Assembly: GCA_050699055.1 (NCBI GenBank) | Contig: JBOHCT010000169.1 | Span: forward strand, 1 to 9,477 | DNA: 9,477 nucleotides | Origin: JBOHCT01 sp050699055 | Lineage (GTDB): Bacteria; Actinomycetota; Actinomycetes; Streptosporangiales; JBOHCT01 | Direction: 5' to 3' | Part shown: piece after piece, positions 1-6,208 of the stretch | How the letters are laid out: every line of letters starts with the position of its first letter | Position numbering within the stretch: position 1 is the stretch's first letter | The notes under the pieces: model-generated | Database searches by the model: none | Seen by the model: the letters and a program-made list of their open reading frames with translations, nothing else | Told to the model about the DNA's origin: nothing | Translations under genes and position numbers: made by a program

Positions 1-145
1 CCGGAACCCCCGGCGGCGCGGAGAAGAGCTGGCCCCTTGTCTTGAAGGCCGTGAGGACGACCAGCAGGTAGGGAAAGACCGAGATCAGCGCACCCACCGC
101 GAGCAGCAGGTAAATCGTGATCTTGCCGGTGTTCCCGCGAACCAC
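1..145 (-). CDS. Carbohydrate ABC transporter permease, second subunit (MalG/UgpE-like), N-terminal part only
   Basis: The left edge of the window cuts this gene; only 48 codons are visible, beginning MVRGNTGKITIYLLLAVGAL. The GTG start at 145 is fixed by a near-ideal ribosome-binding site, AAAGGAGGTGA, ending two bases before it. The visible part has a short basic N-terminus, one hydrophobic helix (about residues 9-30) and then an FKT-like stretch. That is how the second permease of CUT1-family sugar importers usually begins. It follows the first permease by 89 bases on the same strand, the normal pairing for a heterodimeric membrane channel. The diagnostic EAA cytoplasmic loop lies outside the window, so the assignment rests on this N-terminus and the neighbour. 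Substrate cannot be told from this piece. Confidence 0.75.
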   Translation of the reverse strand, partial: MVRGNTGKITIYLLLAVGALISVFPYLLVVLTAFKTRGQLFSAPPGVP

Positions 146-160
146 TGTCACCTCCTTTCT

Positions 161-224
161 CTGGCCTGCTCTGGCCTGCTCTGGCCTGCTCTGGCCTCTC
201 TGGCCTCTCTGGCCTGCCCCGGCC
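161..224. repeat. Short tandem repeat between the two permease genes (CTGGCC every 9-10 bases)
   Basis: CTGGCC begins at 161, 171, 181, 191, 200 and 209, with a variant CCGGCC at 219. The first three units are identical decamers, CTGGCCTGCT; the next two are nine bases long. The array fills most of the gap between the permease 1 stop (235) and the permease 2 ribosome-binding site (151-156). In the mRNA it would read as repeated AGGCCAG units just upstream of that site. It looks like slippage-prone simple-sequence DNA; a role in translation of the second permease is only a guess. Confidence 0.85.
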
Positions 225-234
225 AGCTCTGTGC

Positions 235-1215
235 TCAGGTCATGTCGTACACGGTCCGGCGGCTGAAGTACCGCACCTGGAGCAGCGTGATCGTCAGAAT
301 GATGAGGAAAAGAATCAGCGCGAGCGCCGACGCGTAACCGAAGTCGAAGCGCTCGAACGCCGCGGAGTATATCTTGAAGTTGATCACCTCGGTGGCGTGT
401 CCCGGGCCGCCCAGCGTCATGATGTAGATGGTGTCGAACACCTGAAAAGAGCCGATGATGTCGGTCACGAGCACGAAGAATGTCGTCGGCCGCAGCAGCG
501 GAAGCGTGATGTGGAAGAACTGCTGTACCTTGGACGCCCCGTCGACAGACGCGGCCCCGTAGTACTCCGCGGGAATGTTTTGCAGGCCGGCGAGGAAGAA
601 GAGCATGTTGTAGCCGGTGAGCTGCCACACGTGGACCATCGCCACGGCGGGCATCGCGAGCGAGGGGTTGGACAGCCAGCTCGGGCCGTCGACCCCGAAG
701 AGGGACAGGAACGCGTCGACAGAGCCGGCCTGGGGAGCGTAGATCCACGACCAGACGAGACCGATCACCACCGGCGTCGCCATGAACGGGATGACGTACA
801 TCGCGCGGAACACCTTGACCCCGCGCACCTTCTGGTTGAGCAGCAGCGCGAGCAGGATCGCGAAGATGATCTGCAGCGGGATGGTGAGCGCGACGTAGTA
901 GCAGGTCGTCAGCAGCGAGTGCCAGACGCTGGAGTCGCCCAATACGTTGCGGTAGTTGCCGAGCCCCACGAAGTCGGGGGACGAGAACAGGTCCCAGTGA
1001 AAGAACGTGAGAGCGAAGACGATGATGACCGGCAGCAGGTAGAAGGCCAGCACGCTGAACAGGCTCGGCGTGAGCAGGGCGTAGGCGTACAGGAAGCCGG
1101 CCTTCGACCGCAGCCGGGATCGCACCCCCGGCCGCTTGGCCCGTGGCGCGGGCGGCGGGGGTGAGACGCGGGTCCCGTCCAGCGTGCCCGATCGGCCCGA
1201 CGAACTTGTCGCCAA
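235..1215 (-). CDS. Carbohydrate ABC transporter permease, first subunit (MalF/UgpA-like)
   Basis: This is an inner-membrane channel subunit of a sugar importer of the CUT1 type. The protein has a proline- and arginine-rich leader, then a first helix (TPSLFSVLAFYLLPV), about six membrane segments in all, and the family's EAA loop, EYYGAASVDGA at about residues 217-227 followed by FFHITLPLLRPT, which contacts the ATPase. A TLGGPGHATEVI stretch near the C-terminus is also typical. The frame is open back to an ATG at 1344, but the first 43 codons there are A/T-rich, unlike coding DNA here, and overlap a promoter-like TTGACA. I therefore chose the TTG at 1215, preceded by AGGGGTGAGGAG; a GTG at 1125 is the other candidate. 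From TTG the protein is 326 residues, close to family size. It lies downstream of the sulfatase on the same strand and upstream of the second permease. Confidence 0.9.
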   Translation of the reverse strand: MATSSSGRSGTLDGTRVSPPPPAPRAKRPGVRSRLRSKAGFLYAYALLTPSLFSVLAFYLLPVIIVFALTFFHWDLFSSPDFVGLGNYRNVLGDSSVWHSLLTTCYYVALTIPLQIIFAILLALLLNQKVRGVKVFRAMYVIPFMATPVVIGLVWSWIYAPQAGSVDAFLSLFGVDGPSWLSNPSLAMPAVAMVHVWQLTGYNMLFFLAGLQNIPAEYYGAASVDGASKVQQFFHITLPLLRPTTFFVLVTDIIGSFQVFDTIYIMTLGGPGHATEVINFKIYSAAFERFDFGYASALALILFLIILTITLLQVRYFSRRTVYDMT

Positions 1216-1300
1216 CTCCTCACCCCTGCCCGTACGCGTGATCCCTGTCCCGAGGCGTCCGCACGCGAGGCGAGACGCACCCGCGTGTTCGTAATTGATC

Positions 1301-1329
1301 AGTTTGAGGGTTAACCAAGCACGTGTCAA
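1301..1329 (-). promoter_or_regulatory. Candidate promoter with palindrome upstream of the permease genes
   Basis: On the minus strand a perfect -35 hexamer TTGACA lies at 1329-1324. Seventeen bases further on is CAAACT at 1306-1301, a weak -10 with three of six consensus bases. The 8-base palindrome GGTTAACC at 1309-1316 sits in the spacer, where a repressor could block polymerase. The stretch 1291-1330 is clearly more A/T-rich than the surroundings. It would let the permeases be transcribed separately from the sulfatase. The weak -10 keeps confidence low. Confidence 0.4.
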
Positions 1330-1377
1330 CGGATTCACTCGCATCGGAGTCGGCCCACCGCGCGGTTCTCGCGGCCG

Positions 1378-2832
1378 TCAGCGCATACCGATGTCGCGAC
1401 GCCAGGTCTCGTGCAGCGACGTGAGACCTCTGACCACGTCCGGGTGGGCGGCCGCGAGGTCATGGGACTCCCCCGGGTCGGCGTCGAGATCGTACAACGA
1501 CACGCCCTGGCCCGGGTCCGCGTGCTCGGTACGCCTAATGGCCTCGGCGTGCGGGTCGTCGGAGTCGACGTCCAGCAGCTTCCACCGCCCCGACCGGACG
1601 GCGCGCTGGAAACCGCAGTCCCAGTGGAGGGTGGCGTGACCCGCGGCGCGCTCGCCGCGGAGCAGCGGAAGCTGGTCTACGCCGTCGCATTCCGCCCACG
1701 CGTCCGGCCCCGCACCGGCCGCGGACAGCAGCGTCGGGTAGAGGTCGAGGGCGCTCACGACGCCCTCCCGTCGGGCGCCGGCCGCCAGCCCCCCGCCGCG
1801 CCAGCGGGCCAGGAACGGGACCCTGATGCCGCCCTCCCACAGCGTGTACTTGGTGCCGGCGAGCGGCCCGTTGTCGCCGAAGTTGCACGTCGACCCGCCG
1901 TTGTCGGTGGTGTAGACGACGAGCGTGTCGTCCGCGACGCCGAGCCTGTCGAGCTCATCGAGCAGCAGCCCGACCTCGGCGTCCATGAGCTCGAGCTGCG
2001 CCAGGTAGTAGCCGCGGCCGTCGGGGAGATGCGGCCAGATCGCGCCGTCGTACCAGTCGACGTACGCCGACACGTCCGGATCCCAGTCGCTGACGCCCGC
2101 CAGGCCCCGCCGCCGCAGCTCCTCCGCGGGCAGCTGCCAACAGAAGTTGTGCACCGCGTTGAAAGCGACCATGCAGAAGAAGGGGCCGTCCGCGTGGTGG
2201 GAGACGAAGTCGCGGGCACGACCGCCCAGCTCGGCGGTCAGGGACCCCTCGTGCTCCGCCTCCCTGTCGCCCGCCCACAGCGGCCGCACACCCATCCGCC
2301 AGGACGCGTCAGGGCCGTACCGCCGGGCGCTCGCCCGTGAGTGGTGCAGGTAATGCAGCCTTCCCATCGACTGCCCCGCCAGCCCGTACAGGGACTCGTC
2401 GAAGCCGTGGTTCGGCGGGCAGGTCCGGTCGCCCGGACGCTCGGGACCGTAGTGGACCTTCCCGAAGTAGCCGGTCGCGTAGCCGAGGGCGCGGAAGCGC
2501 TCGGCGAGCGACGGCACCTCATCGGGAAAGCGGGAGCTGTCGAACCAGGTGGCGCCCCAGCGTTGCTGGTAGCGCCCGGCGATGAGCCCCGCCCGCGACG
2601 GGCTGCAGATCGGGGCGGACATGTACGCGTCCGTGCACGTCACGCCCTCGCGCGCGAGCCGGTCCAACGCCGGCGTCCGCACCCGCGGATCCAGCCCGAG
2701 GGCGCCGCGGTCCGCGTAGCCGTGGTCGTCGGAGACGATCAGCAGCACGTTCGGCTGGGCACTCGGCTGGGTGATCGGCATTCGAACGGACCCCGAGAAC
2801 GCGGTCGCCGGGCTCGGCGAGGGCAACGCCAT
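1378..2832 (-). CDS. Type I sulfatase (alkaline phosphatase superfamily), probably cytoplasmic
   Basis: This 484-residue protein has the full set of type I sulfatase landmarks. They are the metal-binding SDDHGY (D35, D36), the C76-S-P-S-R80 signature whose cysteine is converted to catalytic formylglycine, GKVH (K125, H127) in place of the usual GKWH, a further histidine in AVHNF (H228), metal-binding TDNGG (D310, N311), and K328 in GTKYTLWEGG. It should hydrolyse a sulfate ester, most likely on a sugar. No signal peptide is visible, so the enzyme probably acts inside the cell on an imported substrate. A second possible start is ATG 2781 (MPITQPSAQPNVLLIVSDDH), which gives the more typical sulfatase N-terminus; the extra 17 residues are Pro/Ser-rich but have normal G/C third positions. 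The exact substrate cannot be read from sequence. The ABC permeases lie downstream and a hexosaminidase is divergent. Confidence 0.93.
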   Translation of the reverse strand: MALPSPSPATAFSGSVRMPITQPSAQPNVLLIVSDDHGYADRGALGLDPRVRTPALDRLAREGVTCTDAYMSAPICSPSRAGLIAGRYQQRWGATWFDSSRFPDEVPSLAERFRALGYATGYFGKVHYGPERPGDRTCPPNHGFDESLYGLAGQSMGRLHYLHHSRASARRYGPDASWRMGVRPLWAGDREAEHEGSLTAELGGRARDFVSHHADGPFFCMVAFNAVHNFCWQLPAEELRRRGLAGVSDWDPDVSAYVDWYDGAIWPHLPDGRGYYLAQLELMDAEVGLLLDELDRLGVADDTLVVYTTDNGGSTCNFGDNGPLAGTKYTLWEGGIRVPFLARWRGGGLAAGARREGVVSALDLYPTLLSAAGAGPDAWAECDGVDQLPLLRGERAAGHATLHWDCGFQRAVRSGRWKLLDVDSDDPHAEAIRRTEHADPGQGVSLYDLDADPGESHDLAAAHPDVVRGLTSLHETWRRDIGMR

Positions 2833-2902
2833 GGGATCCTAGCAGCATCCGTGTTCGTTCTTGTGCGGGCGAGGCCGAGAACAATCGCTAGCATGCACTT
2901 TC
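2833..2902. promoter_or_regulatory. Divergent promoter region between sulfatase and hexosaminidase D-like gene
   Basis: These 70 bases must carry both promoters. For the rightward gene, TAGCAT at 2889-2894 fits the actinobacterial -10 pattern TANNNT and ends eight bases before the GTG at 2903. Transcription would then start at or next to the start codon, giving a leaderless mRNA; no Shine-Dalgarno sequence is present there. For the sulfatase, TAGGAT on the minus strand at 2841-2836 is only three bases from ATG 2832, which would favour translation from ATG 2781 if that hexamer is used. No convincing -35 was found for either. Confidence 0.4.
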
Positions 2903-4829
2903 GTGGACATCGCGCGCGTCTTCCCCCGCCCCAAGAGCGTTCATCCCACGCCCGGCGAGTTCCGGCCCGGCACGGAGACCGCCGTCCATGTTTCCGCGGA
3001 CGCCCCGGAGTGCGGACAGCGTGTCGCCGAGCTGACAGGGCTGCCGCTGCGTCTCGACGTGGCGCCGTGGCGGGTGGTGATCGGGACGGACGCCGGGTGC
3101 CGGACCGCGCCGCCCGAGGAGGGGTACGACGGGTACGCGGTCAGCGTCGACAGTGACCGCGTGGAGCTGGTGGCCGGCGGCCGCCGTGGGCTCGCGTACG
3201 CGGTCACCACCTACGAGCAGCTCGGTCCCGGCTGTGGCCGCCTGGTGGACTTCGCCGACCTCGCCGTGCGTGGGATGCACCTCGACCTCAAGGGCCCGAT
3301 GATGCGCACGGAGTTCCTGCACCGGCTGATCGAGCGTCTCGGACGGCTGCGCGTCAACACCCTGCTCGTGGAGTACGAGGACAAGTTCCCTTACCGGGCC
3401 GTTCCTGGGGTCCCCGTGGCCGAGGCGCTGGGTGAGGACGAGCTGCGGAGCCTGCTCGCCGCCGCGGCCGGGTGGGGCATCGAGGTCATCCCGCTCGTCC
3501 AGTGTCTCGGTCACATGGAGTACGCCCTGCGCAGCCCGGCAGGCGCCGCCCTGGCCGAGGACGGGCGCATGCAGCAGTTGTGCCCGTCGCACCCGGACGC
3601 GCTGCGGCCGTTCGCCGCCATGCTGGATGAGGTCGTCGACGCCCACCCGGGGGCGACGGCCGTCCACATCGGCGGGGACGAGCCCTGGTCCCTCGGCCGG
3701 TGCCCGCGCTGTCGGGACTACGCCGACCGGGAGGGTCTCCCGGCGCTGTACCTGCGCCACGTGGCCCCCGCGGCGCGGCTCGTCGCCGACCGCGGGCTGC
3801 GCCCGATCCTGTGGGACGACGTGCTCTACGGCGAGAAGTGCCCGGAGCTGGTCGACGAGCTGCCCGAACAAACCGCGATCATGTGCTGGGAGTACCACGT
3901 CTACGCGGACCGCACCGCCCAGGTGCGCTGGGGGCACGCCCCGTACGTGGTTCCCCGTTCGTCGCGGAACCAGCCGGAGCTGCTGCCCGAGCTGTCCCCA
4001 GGCAAGGACCTGGTATCCCTCGAGGACCTGCCGGAAAGCGAGCAGCGGCTGCTGCGGACCGTGAAGCACGGCGGTGGCAGCGACTTCCCCGGGGGCTTGT
4101 CCGGGGGGCCGCTCGGCGAGCCCTTTCCGTGGGCGGCGGCGATCCGGGCCAGGGGACGCACGGTGTTCGGGGCGTCGGCGGCGCGCGGCGCGGACGGGCC
4201 GAACGCCGCCTTCCCGACGTGGAGCCGCCGCATCGCCAACACGGCGGCGTGGGCCCGCCAGGCCCGCCCTCGCGCTGCCCGGCGTGATCAGCACCGCATG
4301 GAGCGCCTACAACGGCTTCCACCCCCCGACCGAGCCACTCACCACGGCCGCCCACACGCTCGCCGCCTCCGGCGAGCTGTACTGGAACACCGCCGCGGAC
4401 CCGGAGGCGGTCGCCCGGCACATGGGTCCTGCGGCGGAGGTCACGCGGTGGATCGAGACCGGGGCGAGGCTGCGGGACCGTACGCACCTCGTGACCGCGC
4501 TGCGACGGCTGGCGGGGACCGGCGACGAGCCGATGCTGGAGCTCGCCGCACGGTACGCACTCCTCGCCGTCGACACCGGGCGGCTCCGCGACGCCGCCGG
4601 CTGGCACGCGTACTACGCCTCCGCCGCGGACCAGGCCAGACAAGCCGCCCGTGCGGACCTGGTGCGGGGCGTCGAGCAGGCGATCGAGTCATGGCGAACC
4701 TGGCGCGGCGACGCCACGAGGCTCCTCCAGGCCGAGTTCACCGGGCCGGGCGCCGCCGAGGTCGCCGCGGTGAAGACCCACGGACCCATCACCGAGCTGA
4801 GCCACTGGCTCGCCCGCCTGAGCGGCTGA
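2903..4829 (+). pseudogene. Family 20 glycoside hydrolase, hexosaminidase D-like, with a +1 frameshift near 4268
   Basis: The protein begins VDIARVFPRPKSV, followed by an N-terminal GH20b-type domain and a TIM barrel. Barrel motifs are GMHLDLKGP, NTLLVEYEDKFPY (E157 in EYED), VIPLVQCLGHMEYALR, QLCPSHPDAL, the catalytic Asp-Glu pair in HIGGDEPWSLG (D259, E260) and ILWDDVLYG. This set matches hexosaminidase D proteins, cytosolic enzymes that remove beta-linked GalNAc or GlcNAc; no signal peptide is seen. The start GTG 2903 is chosen because homology begins there and a TANNNT box fits a leaderless message; the open frame extends to TTG 2861. The frame matches the family up to NTAAWARQAR, then becomes arginine-rich noise, while the family-like LALPGVISTAWSAYNGF continues one frame over and runs to TGA at 4827-4829. 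Removing one C from 4267-4269 joins both into 641 residues. Read literally, the product loses the end of the barrel and its C-terminal domain. A sequencing error is an alternative. Confidence 0.8.
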
Positions 4830-4880
4830 CCCGGCTGAGAAGCGCGTCCGAGAACCGCTGTCCACCCGTTGGCCAGTCCA

Positions 4881-4979
4881 AGAGTGGTCCATGAGCCAAA
4901 GAGTGGTCCCGTGAGTGCCGGCAAAGCGGACAAATCTTCACGCTGAGGGGACCAAGATCGTACTGACGGGACCACTTGG
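4881..4979. repeat. Symmetric cluster of four GGTCC motifs (two direct, two inverted)
   Basis: AGAGTGGTCC occurs at 4881-4890 and again at 4900-4909, 19 bases apart, each followed by TGAG at a similar distance. The reverse-complement type occurs at about 4943-4958 (CTGAGGGGACCAAGAT) and 4963-4978 (CTGACGGGACCACTTG), 20 bases apart. AGTGGTCCC at 4902-4910 pairs perfectly with GGGACCACT at 4968-4976, and CGTGA/TCACG (4910-4914, 4938-4942) pairs inside. Such multiple end repeats are seen in some insertion sequences (for example the IS21 group), so this may be an old element end, but no transposase is present. A multi-site operator is the alternative. Confidence 0.6.
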
Positions 4980-5149
4980 GGCACGTTCTCGAACAGCCTG
5001 TCAGAGCCCGTCCGACCCCGCGCAGCGCCACGGCCGGCAGGCGCCCCCCTCGACAAGATCCATTCCGATGGTCCAAAGCTGGAGGATCCTGCGCTTTCCG
5101 ACCGCCCGAGCGGATCTTGAGGCAGAGGCACAGGTCGGGAGATCCGCCC

Positions 5150-5221
5150 CGGCCGACTGAATGGACCGCCGTAGCCGCTCTCGTTCGGTCTAGGGTGCAC
5201 AACTGTCCGTTCAGTCGGCCG
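5150..5221. repeat. 72-base inverted repeat with 17-base arms
   Basis: The arm at 5150-5166 pairs with 5205-5221 at 16 of 17 positions; the one mismatch (T5162 against G5209) would be a G-U pair in RNA. The 38-base loop contains TAGGGT at 5191-5196, which fits the TANNNT -10 pattern. It could be a hairpin in the sdh leader, a dimeric regulator site around a promoter, or a tiny non-autonomous element. There is no T-run, so it is not a typical intrinsic terminator. The ribosome-binding site of the membrane anchor gene is about 150 bases downstream. Confidence 0.75.
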
Positions 5222-5254
5222 AGATGCGGTGGCGGGGTGGGTGATCGACTGTGC

Positions 5255-5278
5255 CGAGTCTCACAACGTGAGATCTCG
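5255..5278. promoter_or_regulatory. Operator-like palindrome upstream of the sdh operon
   Basis: TCTCAC at 5259-5264 and GTGAGA at 5268-5273 form a perfect six-base inverted repeat with spacer AAC. Allowing a one-base slip, the symmetry extends to CGAG on the left (5255-5258) and CTCG on the right (5275-5278). The size suits a dimeric helix-turn-helix regulator. I cannot name the regulator; it does not match the Rex consensus as I know it. Confidence 0.45.
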
Positions 5279-5382
5279 CCCTCACCGGTCGTGCTGACCA
5301 CCCCTTCGAATACGGTGGCAGCAGGGCGTGATAGACGGATAGGCGCACATCTCTCACCGCGCAGCGACACGGAGACCGCCGG

Positions 5383-6186
5383 ATGACGACGCAGACGTTG
5401 CCGAAGGAAAGGCCAACGGGCAGGGCCGCGATCAGCGCCCGTACCCTCCGCAAGGACAGGTGGTGGATCGAGCCCTCGATCTACGGCGGACTGCTGTTCG
5501 TCATCACCGGCTACCTGCTGTACGTGACCTTCAGCGGGGTGGACTACTACTGGGAGCCCTACCTCTCGCCGTTCTACTCCCCCTGCATCACCGCCAACTG
5601 CTTCGACCACGCGGGCGGGGTCTTCCAGCAGTTGCCCAGCATCGCGCCGGCCCCACCGTCCCTGCTGATCATCGCGTTCCCCGCCGCCTTCCGCGTCACG
5701 TGCTACTACTACCGGAAGGCCTACTACCGGTCGTTCCTTTTCGCACCGCCGGCCTGTGCCGTCCAGGAGCCGCACAAGCGCTACTTCGGCGAGACCCGCA
5801 TCCCGCTGATCATCCAGAACTCCCACCGCTACTGGTGGTACTTCGCGATGATCTTCGCGGGGATCCTCAGCTACGAGGCGGTGCTGTCGTTCCGCGACCA
5901 CTCCGGCGCCTGGGGGCACGCCGGGTTCGGCACGCTGATGCTGGTCGTCAACGCGCTCCTGCTCTGGGGCTACACGTTGTCCTGCCACTCGTGCCGGCAC
6001 ATCATGGGAGGGCGGCTCAACCACTTCAACAGGCACCCGATCCGGTACCGCTTCTGGAGCTGGGTCTCCACGCAGAACGGCTACCACATGCAGTGGGCGT
6101 GGGCGTCGCTCGTCTGGATCACGCTGACGGACGTCTACATCCGGCTCGTCGCGAGCGGCACGATCGCTGACGTGCGTTTCTTCTGA
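5383..6186 (+). CDS. sdhC: Succinate dehydrogenase membrane anchor subunit, Sdh1 type (Rv0249c-like)
   Basis: This 267-residue protein anchors the dehydrogenase in the membrane and passes electrons to menaquinone. Five hydrophobic segments are visible, at about residues 33-50, 91-109, 149-169, 181-201 and 238-258. It is one fused anchor rather than separate SdhC and SdhD, as in the mycobacterial Sdh1 operon (Rv0249c-Rv0248c-Rv0247c), and the gene order anchor, flavoprotein, iron-sulfur protein is the same. Cysteine and histidine lie close together at C68-x4-C73-x2-H76 before helix 2 and C201-H202-x-C204-x-H206 at the end of helix 4. M. smegmatis Sdh1 is reported to hold a Rieske-type [2Fe-2S] cluster in its membrane domain, and these residues are the obvious ligand candidates here; that link is inference. 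The ATG start has GGAG eight bases upstream. The flavoprotein gene follows after 22 bases. Confidence 0.88.
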   Translation: MTTQTLPKERPTGRAAISARTLRKDRWWIEPSIYGGLLFVITGYLLYVTFSGVDYYWEPYLSPFYSPCITANCFDHAGGVFQQLPSIAPAPPSLLIIAFPAAFRVTCYYYRKAYYRSFLFAPPACAVQEPHKRYFGETRIPLIIQNSHRYWWYFAMIFAGILSYEAVLSFRDHSGAWGHAGFGTLMLVVNALLLWGYTLSCHSCRHIMGGRLNHFNRHPIRYRFWSWVSTQNGYHMQWAWASLVWITLTDVYIRLVASGTIADVRFF

Positions 6187-6208
6187 CTGTAGGGCTGGAG
6201 GCCGCCTC

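Larger units (their letters stand above)
4830..5382. other. Non-coding region of about 550 bases with repeats, upstream of the sdh operon
   Basis: I find no credible gene here. Open frames crossing it in several frames lack recognisable protein motifs. The left third (about 4876-4980) is a cluster of inverted and direct repeats; 5150-5221 is a long inverted repeat; 5255-5278 is an operator-like palindrome; all are listed separately. TACGGT at 5311-5316 is a weak -10 candidate with no clear -35. The bases GGAG at 5371-5374 are the ribosome-binding site of the first sdh gene. The stretch 5000-5140 holds nothing I recognise. Confidence 0.6.

Noticed and set aside
4250..4290. Programmed ribosomal frameshift in the hexosaminidase D-like gene
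   Set aside because: I see no heptameric slippery site or downstream stimulator, and the family is not known to use frameshifting; a one-base indel or error is simpler.
2888..4294. Long minus-strand open frame of 468 codons opposite the hexosaminidase D-like gene
   Set aside because: It mirrors a gene with clear GH20 motifs and has Arg/Val/Gly/Pro-rich composition without domains, as expected of antisense frames in high-GC DNA.
5150..5221. Intrinsic terminator of the hexosaminidase D-like gene
   Set aside because: It lies more than 300 bases after that gene's stop and lacks a T-run, and its loop contains a promoter-like box.
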